Positions 45,724-56,700 of a stretch of DNA of 64,000 nt are shown piece by piece (position 1 is the stretch's first letter; each line of letters starts with the position of its first letter). The stretch covers positions 7,972 to 71,971 of the forward strand of contig JACCGJ010001337.1 in NCBI GenBank assembly GCA_013407085.1, given 5' to 3'. A model generated the notes under the pieces. It saw nothing but the letters and a program-made list of their open reading frames with translations, did not search any database and was not told the origin of the DNA. Both the position numbers and the translations under genes were made by a program. The stretch is from Atriophallophorus winterbourni. Its lineage: Eukaryota; Platyhelminthes; Trematoda; Plagiorchiida; Microphallidae.

Positions 45724-45875
45724 TGTCTTTCACAGGGAGTATTCAGGAAAAAGCTCAATCCAGATGCGGTCTTACCCTTGCTCAAAACTCGCAGCAGAAC
45801 TGCAGGATATAAGTTCATCTGGAAGTTGGTTCCAGAAATTTATCACCCTGAGGCTGAAGAAGGTTTTCCGGGAGT

Positions 45876-46247
45876 CTAGTCTACATCGGTCGTTAGCAAG
45901 TTTGTGTGAATGTCCGAGTGGATGGCATCCGGTCCCTCAGATATGTTGACGTGAACATGGATATGTTTGTCGTACACCTCAGACTCACTGAAGTACAACT
46001 CATCTAATACATGAACACCGGGTGTCTTGCCAAGCAGACCCGACGGTGCGTTCGAAGAATTATACCATCGTTCAACGCTACTGAAAAACCCCGAGAAGGC
46101 AGTCGCCTTAGACAGGTCGGTATCAGCTAATTTTCCGTCCTCCAGTTTCAAAACCCTGATGCTTTCCCAGTTTTTTCCTTTTGACTGTGCGTAGCTATGA
46201 AACCTTTTCGAATTGGATTTAGCATCCCTAGCTAAAAAAAACTCCAA
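45876..46247 (-). pseudogene. CR1-D RT N-terminal region
   Basis: FLARDAKSNSKRFHSYAQSK, then SKATAFSGFFSSV, typical of the linker before RT in CR1 LINEs. It is followed by the deletion junction near 45875. Confidence 0.75.
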
Positions 46248-46530
46248 ATTCTATTTCAGAACACGGTGTAATTTAACACATGCATTCCGAGCGGTTTTTA
46301 GCGGGCCCAAGAACCAGAAGTAAGGGATAGGTTATATTGCGGCCATAGGCGATCCCTTTTACGGGTAGACCTATGGACTCGAGGAGACCACCAGGGCGGC
46401 CTTTGATGCCTTCACACACACTGCAGCGGAGCGAGCTTATCTTCTACTTCGTTCAAATGCAATTACAAATTGTATCTCAGTTTTGACTTATATTGGGGTC
46501 GCGAAATATCTGAAGGGAAGATTTTGAAGT

Positions 46531-47580
46531 CTACAGTAGTGAACCCCACTCTACAAGCCTAAAATTGCGTCTAGGACGAGAGAAAGGTTTGTGAAAACGC
46601 AATATAGCTTCGAAGCTTATTATTACGTGATCGCTTCTGCTGAGAGTTTGTAAATACTTTAAATTCCCAACGGCTTCTAGCTGGGACGACAATAATAAGT
46701 CAAGAGTGGATGGAATGCACCCATGACGAAACCTTGTAAGATCATTCACATGCTGGTGTAACGCATCACTATGGAACCATTCGATACATGTTTCAGATTG
46801 GTGGGTGACTACAACTGTAGGGACAGGCCAATCTTTGTCTAGGAGGTTGAAATCACCCAATATAAGTACGCTAGAAGCTGAGTGAAACAAACCGTCGAGT
46901 GTATCAATAAGCTGTGTAATCTCTTGTTGGGATGTCCTGGGTGTGACGTAGACACAAGGAATTGCGAGGGATGACTTGTAGCAAGTCAGGATACTCGTAT
47001 CAACTTGAACGTTTTCAATGGATAGAGTTATACCTGTACTTATGCTGTGCAAACCATAATCCAAGAGGAATGCAACGACACCGCCTCTCTTATCGCCTGG
47101 TCTATCGCATCTTATGACGAGATACTGTTCGCTGTTGTTTATTGGCACCTCATCAAGTGCAGACAGCCAGGTCTCAGAATGCGCAATAACCCTTGGGTGT
47201 AACTCAGCCACGCTGAGAGAAAGTTCAGCCCACTTCTTCCTTATGCTGCATACATTTGCGTACAATACTCGGGCACTGGTTATTCGTGCTTCTGAAACTA
47301 ATCCTCTTTGGCCCTCGGGCGAAGTGCTGTTCGGTATGATCGTGTGTGATTGAATAGCGTTTTGCAACGCATCCGGTTTGAGAATGACAGATGTTCCTAC
47401 TACTGAGTTTCTCCTATTAGAAACAGAAGAGTTCTGCGTAATCCGGGACGGAGGGTTGTCGGGCTTCACCTGAAGTTTATCTAGCGTTGATTTGGCGATA
47501 TGCTCACCCCCAGACAGGAATGCATCCTGATCCGCACGGTATTTGAATTCAACCAGGATTGGTCGATGGCAGTTACCCAT
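46531..47580 (-). pseudogene. CR1-D endonuclease with ORF1/linker, long open frame
   Basis: 349 codons. After a linker come LYANVCSIRKKWAELSLSVA (N motif), VIAHSETWLSALD (E-T-W), DRPGDKRGGVVAFL, ILGDFNLLDKDWPVP (GDFN), GCIPSTLDLLLSS and LSRSDHVIISFE (SDH). All AP-endonuclease motifs are visible, making this one of the best-preserved LINE frames in the window. It cannot act without the missing RT. Confidence 0.88.
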
Positions 47581-47591
47581 TCTCCATCTTC

Positions 47592-47908
47592 CTACACGGT
47601 GCCTCGCACTGTGTGACTAGAAGGATTCAAACCCACCATTTGGAGAATGTCGTTCATACACCTGCGATCAAGATTTCTGCGAGACTTGGATTCCTTAATA
47701 AACGGTTCCGCTCGGTTAAATAATAGTGCATTTCTAGTTCTAGATTTTGGAGCAGAGGAATAGCCATGCATTGTTTCAATTTGCTGATGCAAACCATACA
47801 ATTACTGATAATTTGGTCCAGCACAGTTGAACCGGCAACAAATGAATGTTGCCGTTTTTGTGTGCTGATCTTACTGGACTTAGTCATCTTCTTCGATGTT
47901 CCAGCCAC
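47592..47908 (-). pseudogene. CR1-D ORF1-like remnant
   Basis: Frames 47908-47654 and 47801-47592 overlap by a shift: MAGTSKKMTKSSKISTQKRQ, then KSRRNLDRRCMNDILQMVGL. They lead toward the NCHRPILVEFKYRADQDAFL start of the next frame. Probably the ORF1 tail fused by frameshift. Confidence 0.6.
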
Positions 47909-48198
47909 TTTGGAAGTGGTAGCTTGCCTGGGTGGAGGGGGCTACTGGCTAACCTGTTCGACTTTTTCCTTGGCTGCAGTTAATTTAGATCCTTTGTTCG
48001 CATGTTTTATCGAAGTTCTCCTTACATTGACCTCCTTGGAAAGATGGTGTAACTAATAAAGTTTCGCCTTGGCACAGTTTTTCCCGGGCTCATATCAGCA
48101 CGCAAAACAGATGCATAAGTTTGAGTGGGTACGACGATCGACGAGCTGGACAGGATTACACTATTGTTACGTTTTACATCAATAGAAGTAGCGTCAGT

Positions 48199-48770
48199 GG
48201 CAGCCTTGTGGCAGCAGTATCAGTATCAGTATCAGTATCACAGGGCGATAGTTGACCAAGTCGAAACGAGTGCCCAGATTGTTCGGAGGTGTGCTTGAAA
48301 ACACCCACCACTACCAGGATTGATTCGTAAGTAACACAGGCATGTGTAACTGTGAATGGAAGATGGGAGATGTCTCATCACCGAAAGGTTAGAGAGTTAA
48401 TGCATGTTGCATGTCCAAGCGAATGAAAAGACGATGGACAGCAGTTTATTTCCACAAATACGAAAAATGAAAAAGAAGCTCTTTTTGTGTTTTTTATTCA
48501 TAAATATGGAGGGATTTAGTCTTAAGGGTAATGCTCCGGGAAGAGCACCTGTCACCGCTCGTCCAGCCCATGTTTGAACGCAATTACTGAAGTTGCCATG
48601 ATTAGTTCTGCGGTAAGTGAGTTCCACGCGTTCACTATACGGATGCTAAAGAAGTGCGTTCTGGATTCAAGCCTGGTGTGCTGCAATACAACTTCAACCA
48701 GCGGTATTTTGCATAAATCCTATAGTGCACTCAATGCCACTGACCACTTTTTGCAGCAATTGCCGTTGAG
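48199..48770 (-). mobile_element. CR1-C 3' end, 5'-truncated
   Basis: Low end has (AGTATC)n, the reverse of the (TGATAC)n tail at 40502, then CACAGGGCGATAGTTGACC, the 3' UTR, and the CR1-C C-terminus (minus frame 48627-48397, C-terminal remnants up to 48770). The 47911-48198 stretch before it shows nothing recognisable. Confidence 0.85.
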
Positions 48771-49021
48771 GTAAGCAATATTTGTACTCATCTGACAGCG
48801 AGAAGTAAGAGTAACGATAATGTAGCAGAAAAATTATAGACTGATTTTATCAGAAGCCTAATTAATCAGCACGAAATATGATAAACTATTTGCTTTTTAT
48901 AATAAAGTAAAATTGATAGTCTATTTCACATTAATTTCACAGAATTGCGAAAATTCGTAATGATTTTTAACAGAGGGTGGGAAATACAACAAAGTTGAAC
49001 GTACCGCAACAATTGAAAATA

Positions 49022-49400
49022 TTTCAGTTCAGTTCAGTTTGCACAGGACAGTATGTGGCTAACGAGCCAATCGAGCGTCCAGAATTTCTGTCGGTGGAAA
49101 GCTGCAGAAAAGCAACCACCACTGCCAAAGCGTTTTTTCTTATTATGATTTCGATATCCTCGACGATCGCGCGTCCAAGGGATAAGCCAATCAAGCGTCC
49201 AGAATTTCCGTCTGTGGAAAGCTTCAAAGGAGCGCCCACCACTGCCAAAGTTGGTTCATTTTTCTCTGGTATCCTCGCCGTATGCGAGGGTACGTCCGAT
49301 GTTTTCCAAGCCGTCCTTTGGTCCCAGAATTTGTAGCTGCGACTGAGAAAAACGGAAAGGGTTTCTCTTCACCAAGCCGGTGAGAGGTTAGCTATGGAAA
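49022..49400 (-). repeat. CR1-D 3' ends, partly duplicated
   Basis: AGTTCAGTTCAGTTTGCACA, then AGCCAATCGAGCGTCCAGAA. A second, adjacent AGCCAATCAAGCGTCCAGAA block lies about 125 bp on, ending CACCAAGCCGGTGAGAGG. One tail, two body copies. Confidence 0.8.
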
Positions 49401-49501
49401 ATTGGTGCGTACATTTTAAACATGACATTTAAAACGAGGCATTATATAACAGGATTTTTTAAATTAAGGTCAAGACCATATAATTTCAAAATGAACAAAA
49501 A

Positions 49502-49690
49502 ATGGACAATTCTGACGACAGACAACCTGTATATTCACGGAAAAAGTCTGGGAAAAGCCCAAGCCACAAGGCATCTAAACCCCTTTTGAATGCACCTATT
49601 GATGTGCAAGCTATTAGTTCCTCAGGCAGCTTGTTCCAGAAGCTTACCACTCTTTCACTGAAAAAGTTGAAAAAGTTTTCTGTGCAGTAT
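49502..49690 (-). pseudogene. CR1-D RT C-terminus, reversed piece
   Basis: On the minus strand: ERVVSFWNKLPEELIACTSI, then GAFKRGLDALWLGLFPDFF. It meets the plus-strand copy at about 49690, forming a head-to-head junction. Confidence 0.7.
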
Positions 49691-50682
49691 CGCCGGACCC
49701 GTGGTGATCTTATCTATCTCTATCAGATCATGTCCTCACCCACCCATCCGTGCTTTTCCCTATTCTCCCGCAATACCGAGACAACGCATTTGCGCGGTCA
49801 CTCCCACAGACTTTGCTTGAAACAGTCCCGTATCAACTGCCGAAATAACTTTTTCTCTGTGCGTGTTTGTGCTCTTTGGAACAAATTACCAGAGGATGTG
49901 GTATCGGCTCCTTTCTTAACCGTGTTTAAACACAGAATCGACTCCTTCCTCCAAGAACTCCATTACAAAACCCCTTGATGCCTAGCACGTACTATATTTA
50001 ACTTTCTGTTTCACTTGTTTACGGGTCTAACGCAACCACGATGTCTCCGTTTTTCCTGCTAACGCCTCCCAAATTCAGGAAAACGCAATTTCCAAGCGAG
50101 TGTGGCCCGCTATATGGCCTTCCCCACACCCGTACTAGATGATACTCCCTGTTTTCTTTTCACCGCACTGTATATAACACCCTGTGGTTTTTTAAGCTAT
50201 GCTTTTACGCCACAAAAACTATTGCTCTATTATCCTCTTATAACACTCGCTTCATATTTTCACTTTTGCTTGCTTCATTAAACACCATACCATCCTGCGG
50301 TTATTTTAAGCTTGTATGCTTTTTTACTGCAATAAACCATTGTTCCAAGTCGTTCATTATTCTTAGCGTTGTCTGGTAAATAAAGTAAATGCCAGAGTTC
50401 TGTTTTTATTCAAATACACAACTCTTCTTTAGCTGACCTCTCACTGTACTGGTGAAGAGAAATTTGTTTTTATGTTTCCAGCATTTTCATTAAGAGGTGC
50501 TTCCTAAATACATCCCTGATAATCCGTTGGCGTCGCGATTGTCGAGGATATCCAAATCACAATAAAAAAAGCTTTGGCAGTGGTGGTTGCTTCTCTTAAG
50601 CTTTCCACCGAAAGAAATTCTGGACGCTTGATTGGCTCGTTAGCCACTTACTGTCCTGTGCTACTGAACTGAACTAAACCGG
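49690..50682 (+). mobile_element. CR1-D 3' portion with full 3' UTR
   Basis: RT C-terminus (TRGDLIYLYQIMSSPTHP, VCALWNKLPEDVVSAPFLTV) to a stop at 49976. A ~450-base 3' UTR contains GTCTGGTAAATAAAGTAAAT. Then AGCTGACCTCTCACTG and CTGAACTGAACTAAAC form the (GAACT)n tail, ending about 25 bp before the MRTO4 ATG. Confidence 0.85.
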
Positions 50683-50707
50683 ACTGGTAACCGCGGCTCG
50701 TTTGAAT

Positions 50708-50735
50708 ATGCCACCCACAAAGCGTGATAAGAAAG
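50708..50735 (+). CDS. MRTO4: MRTO4 exon 1
   Basis: ATG CCA CCC ACA AAG CGT.. encodes MPPTKRDKK plus one base. Donor GTATTT is at 50736; intron 1 is 83 nt. The start is fixed by its match to the human N-terminus. Confidence 0.9.
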
Positions 50736-53700
50736 GTATTTCTTTTGGTTGAATGGTTTGTGAATATACGTTTGCTTCCAATGTTGCAATTTTGTTTTAA
50801 ATTCCATTTTTTATATAGTCGATTTGACCAAAGTTGGAAAAAAGAAAAATAAAAAGCAGCAGGTTGAAAAAGTAAATGATCTTTTAGAATTAATCATTAC
50901 AGGTTCAACGCTTCGTTACTGCATTCAAATACGCTTACGTTGTTCAGTTTTTGAACCCACGTAACCAAAAGCTTTTTGAAGTCCGCAATAATTTAATCGA
51001 TTGCCAGTATGTCTCTATATTGATACATTTCAGGCTTATTTTTGGTAAAAACAAAGTTACACAGCACGCACTTGGACGTACAAAAGCGAAAGCTCTTCGA
51101 CCGGAGCTGGACAAACTCGGATGTTTTCTAAATGGGCAGTGTGCTCTGTTGTTATCCAATCTTGATTATACTGAACTGAAGAATGCACTGCAGAAGTTCC
51201 GATCACCAGAGTTTGCCCGACAGGGCACCGTGTCTCCTCACACAGTAAGTCAGTTTTTACTTAGTGGTTGATTTAGATAACGGGCGATTACTCGTCTGTA
51301 TGTTTCTGTGGCTGACCATAGCATGTTTACCCAAAGTATTAAAATGCTCAAGCAATATACAGTGTATTTCCGAATATCATTTGTCGCACGGTGTATGAAT
51401 GAACGATGGTAAAAATACCGTAAATTCGACTGGCTGTTCATAATTTTTTAAAGTAGTCCGGTAAATTACATTCCGAGCTTTCCTCGATAAAGCAAAGATT
51501 AAACTTCAACGGATCCAATTAGTGACTCGGCATAAAACGAGTTCAATACACAGATAGTAATTTTCTAGTAGTTTTATTAGCACAAGGTTATTTCGTATCG
51601 AAATTTGCTGAACCGTGAACAATGTCGTATCTTTCGCGATTGTTCGGTAGAATTTAGCTAGCTTTGGCAGCAAATAGAGTTAGACAAATTTCAATCGTGT
51701 TCATCGAGCTAAATTTGCGGTTTGCGTGCTTTCAAAACTCAGAAAATTTCGAATCGGCGTCATCCAGTATCATTCACCTTTTCTTTGCGCGTATTGTACA
51801 AATCTTGTGGTTTTATGTTTTTGCGAAGGATTGCTCACATTTCGTGGCAGCATTCTGTGACTGCAGGTTTCCGCAAACATTGCATCAGGTTGGGTAAACC
51901 GGAAATAATGACGTCAGGTCATTTTAGGTCGATGAGTGGCAGCTGGCGAACATCTCGTTACTCATCACAATATTTCCAGTTCCTCACTCTATCGGCTACC
52001 CTGAGATTGCGTCTCTTTTCATCTCTGAAGTCATCCATTCCGACGTTAATCGCGTTTACCCACGAATCACTACACAAGATTGGTCAAACGGGTTTATGAC
52101 GCACCCGGCATATAGCAAAACACGCAGATTTTATAGGGATACCAAGTAACCACAACATTGTGCTGAAACATGTCTGTCTCGATTGTGACTTCGATCTCAT
52201 TTGTCAATCGATTTCATGACAATCGTTATGCTTCAAGCCCTTGCTAAGCAGGGCTCGTTTGATCAACCATGACGAATTACATATCGTTAGATATCGGCTG
52301 ACTTTGCCTATCTCCTCCTGCCTCCAAAGATGTCACTGAAACCGTTCTGATACAATCCTTCCGAAACGCAAATTATTATTCCGCGATTGTTGTCGTTGGT
52401 CTTTTCGGTAATTCATGTTCTTGTGTTGTGCCAGATGGTTGTGTTCTGCATATCCTCCGAAAGCTCGTGATTAGCGCTAATCACTTCGCACCGCCACATT
52501 ATGTTCGGACCAAAAAATCACTGCTTGAAAAGCGCAGATGTTTTAGCTTATTTGCGTTGGTTGGGACACGTTTTAATATCAATGTAATCGTCATGATCAT
52601 CAAGCACAACTCTGAAGCCAGACAATATGCCAAGGGGCACGAAGCATAAAATACATAATCAAATTTGTAAAAAGAAAGTTGGCTAGCAAAATATGTAAAT
52701 TTGTGTTAAATACAGCTTGTTTTTGTAGTTTTGCAGAATGTGATTTTGATTTTTTTGTTTTCTAATGACAGAATAAAATGATAAAATAAAAATATGACAC
52801 CTACTAAATTACATGGGGCCGCCAATATCGGTTTGCAGCCAAATCGCCAATTGTTACCAACCAACTATTAGTTTAATCTGTTGAACCCCACTGGGGTAAA
52901 CGAATATATTCCACTGCCTACTCATACGATAAGCTTCTTCATCCTAATGCTGCACCTAATCGGTTGGTCACTCGGTTGTTTAACTCAACCTATACTATCA
53001 CATAGCGCCATGTTCGCAGAAACGGGCAGACAATGACGCGGCACACTGTAATAGTCGACATAATAAAAATTATAATAACGGTTCCAGAGGTACGCCCAAT
53101 AGTTTACTCACAACCTTACAAAAGTAGCGCACATGCAGTCTATGACTGCACGGCACTTCGCTTGCATCAAGGCTTGTGATCTTATACATGACTGCAATAC
53201 GAAGCGAATAGAACCGTTGTTGTTTTCCGTGTCATAATTTTCGATCCGATCTACTAAAAATAGAAAAACGTATGCACTGAATCTTCAAAACACACTGCTT
53301 GTTATACATATGTGAGCATCTTGCTTTCCAAACTTTTTCGCATTTGTTAATCAGCCTTTCCCGCGTCATGACACGAGTGACATAAATGCACAACCCTAAA
53401 TCCATGCAGTGCCCCAGCTTCGGGCTTCTCATGGACTGCCATTTTTATTTCTATTACCCCCCTCATACCTGTCTAGGCCTGAGCAACCTGACAGTTTGTT
53501 AGCCAACGCGCAGTCTCTGACTGTGCGGCCTGGATTAGGCTTGTGCTATCATACCATACCATCATATGGACTCTGTCAGGTTGCACAGCTCTAGACAGAT
53601 AAGAAGGAAAACTGGCATTAAGACTGTTGTGTTTCCGTATATGTTCAGCACTGTTGGCAAACCAACTCAGCAGGGTGTTCGTCACCATCAGAAACAACAT

Positions 53701-56700
53701 TACACCGGTAGTATCTTCCGAATACCTAACTGTCATAAACAGGGAAAAAATAAAATCCTAAAAGATGGGGAAGGGTGGGACTTGAGTGGCTACAGTTTCT
53801 ATAGAAGAGTAAGCATAAACAAACTGGGATGAGACGCCTACCACTCAAATAGAACATGCATTCAATCAAGTTTCGTGAACAAGTAGAACGACCGCTTCCT
53901 TGCGGCTTTCACTACCCTGCATCATAACAATCATTCCTCGTCACTCCACTTGACAACATGCAAAGTTAAGCAAACACTGTACACGGTTTCGAGGCATATC
54001 TGGAAGCGTAACTAACCATTGTGGTATCTGATCATGGGGACCACAGTCAGGAAGACGTGCTGCTTCGACTTTGGAAAGGTTACTAGTAAGGGATTTCAGG
54101 TGGCTGTGCGATTTAATGGTTGAACCATCAAGCCAATCTGGATGTTGCGTCGCAAAAAGAATTCGTTTCAGAAGTTGGTGGCCGAGCATCCGTAAAACGT
54201 GATCCAATCAGCTTAACCTATGCAAGTTGATCGACTTTTCTATATCAACGTTACTACATTACATTACTCCAAGAGCATGGTTGCGTATGCGACTGCAGCA
54301 GCAAACTCCCAAAATGCTGCAGAGACATCGGCTGCCAAATACTTAGAGACGCCGAATGTACTCTTTGCGTAAGGTCAAAGTTTCGCACTCATACTGTAAT
54401 GAGACTCGAACGGTTGCTTTGTAGACACGACATTTGAGTAGCAGAAATATTCTTTTGTGACGCCAGAGGTGATCCAAGATGCGGAATGCTGCGATCGTCT
54501 TAGAAATGCTTGCCGAGACCACGTTATCCGTTCGTCTTCCTGGTATGAGTGGCTCTGAAGGCGCCCGAAGAGCACCATCCAGTATAGCTCAATGAGTCTT
54601 TAAGGTACACAAACCGTCGTACCACGTTAAGTTGCAGTCTCAGCGCGATGGCAACACGGTGATATATCTACAGAGAGACTTATAGTATAATTATAAATCT
54701 GTGCTTCCTGATGAGGATTATTGCCGTAGTCATCGACTGTCTATTGACTCATAGCTGCCAAACATTTGTTTGCTAACCTTTTTCGCGGTTTAACTACCAA
54801 CTGCTTTTGGAAGTGATATTTACGTTGTGCAGTACTTATATGATACACAGATAATACTGTGATATATTGATTTACTACTGGTACTGAGCTGCATGCACAA
54901 GACACTGCTAACCGGATATCAAGCCACCCAGTGATAGATTGTTATAAAAACAACCCAAAGTTTCAAGAAAATATATTAATGTGCATCAGACGTGCTTTCA
55001 AATACGGATTCCGATCGCTTTCTGGCTGACCGCGTGCCATCGCGTTAGAACAAGTGCAACATCATGCACGGATGTGCAATCGTACAGTACTAATGTGCTG
55101 TGCGGCTAACACCGTGCTAAATTGATTGGCCACGGGTAGTGAGCTGCATGGTAAAACACGCTGGAGTCTCACCATCATCTTTGTTCTCTATTTCTCATAA
55201 TAACTGTTTTCCGTTTTTTGTTTCTTTGGTTTGCCCTGACAGAAGTGCAGCTTGTTCATCGAGGTTTCCAAATTCAGCTACTTCGAATATTTTGCCTGCT
55301 TCGAATGCCTCCAGAGCGTTCTTCCGCCCACGCGTACCATTCAAATTAGCTGCGTTTAATGTACGGACTTTAGCTAGCATCGGACAGCAGGCAGCCTTGG
55401 CTCGCACGCTTGATAGCCTCGACGTCGATGTGTGCTGTTTGTCGGAAACACGCATGCATAACTCTAGCTCAGTTACACGATTGTCTAACCCTTCTAACTT
55501 ACGTAAGTCACACTATCTACGTTTGTCCACTGATGACGATGCCATGGTATCTGGTCAAGCTGGTGTCGGAATCGTCTTGAGTGAACGAGCTGAGGTCGCA
55601 CTGTTAGACTGGATCCCAGTCGACAGTCGCCTTTGTGCAGTAAGACTACAGGGTTCGTGCAAAAAAGGCCGATTTCGCAACCAATCACGCGACCTGTTTG
55701 TGGTTGCTGCCTATGCACCGACTAACTGTAGCTCTGAACGTGACAAGGATGAGTTTTATGGAAGATTACAAGAACTCATTAGACTTGCATCGAGGAGTGA
55801 CATCGTTGTCCTAGCTGGAGACATGAATGCACGTGTTGGCCGTCTATCCTTAAACGAGCATTTCGTGGGTGGACGGTTTGGTCTCGATTGTCATCGTAAT
55901 GACAACGGCGAAAGATTGCTTAACTTGTGCTCAGAGCACAGACTGTACCTTGCCAGCACTAACTTCCGCCATTCGAAGCGCCACTGCTCACTTGGAGATC
56001 TCCATCGGCGGCCTTGTTCACGCAAATTGACCATATTGCTATCAGCTACTCCTGGCGAGGGAGTGTGCAAGATTGCCGCTCCTACTGGGGCACCTGTCTA
56101 GAGTCCGATCATGCGTTAGTCTGTGCTAAGCTCTCGATGCGTTTTGGTGGGAAACGTAGAAATGTTGCAAGGCAGTTGAATGTTGCTAGGCTTAACGATC
56201 TCCCGGTTCTCCGAGGGTTTCAGGCCAATTTGAGTCTGCATCTGTCTACAGTTCCCCAAAATAGTATCGATGACCAATGGAGTGGGATTCAAACCTCCTT
56301 GGAAACAGCCGCGTTGGATAGTTGTGGGTTGACTTCCCGTGTAGCTCAGCACTGGGTTTCTGCGAATTCTCTCCAATTAATGGACCAACGTCGGTTGCTT
56401 TCTGCTGATAGCATACATGATGCGTCACGAAGGCTTATTAAACGTAAACTGGTTGCCAGTTTGAGAACCGACAGGGAAAGTTGGTGGAGTTCTAAGGCTA
56501 CGGAAATGGAATCTGCGGCAGCTGTAGGCAATTTCAGAAAATTGTTCCAACTCATCAGAACAACTGGAAGCGGGCGACCAGGCATCAGTGAGTTGATACG
56601 TGAAGCAGATGGTTTGCCAGTTTTTAACATGCACAGACACATGGAGCGATGGGCAGAACATTTTGAAGCACAGTTTAACTGGCCTTCTGCACCCACTGAT

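Larger units (their letters stand above)
45724..47910 (-). mobile_element. CR1-D-like LINE with internal RT deletion
   Basis: Minus-strand order: ORF1-like (47908-47592), endonuclease (47580-46531), RT N-terminal linker (46247-45876), then a jump directly to the RT C-terminus at about 45870-45740 (FFSLRVINFWNQLPDELISC). The RT catalytic core is missing. The C-terminal piece matches the CR1-D copy at 41800. Confidence 0.8.

Noticed and set aside
51008..51034. The 27 nt in MRTO4 as ordinary coding sequence
   Set aside because: It is in frame and open, so this cannot be excluded, but splicing restores the exact family spacing and both ends are consensus splice sites.
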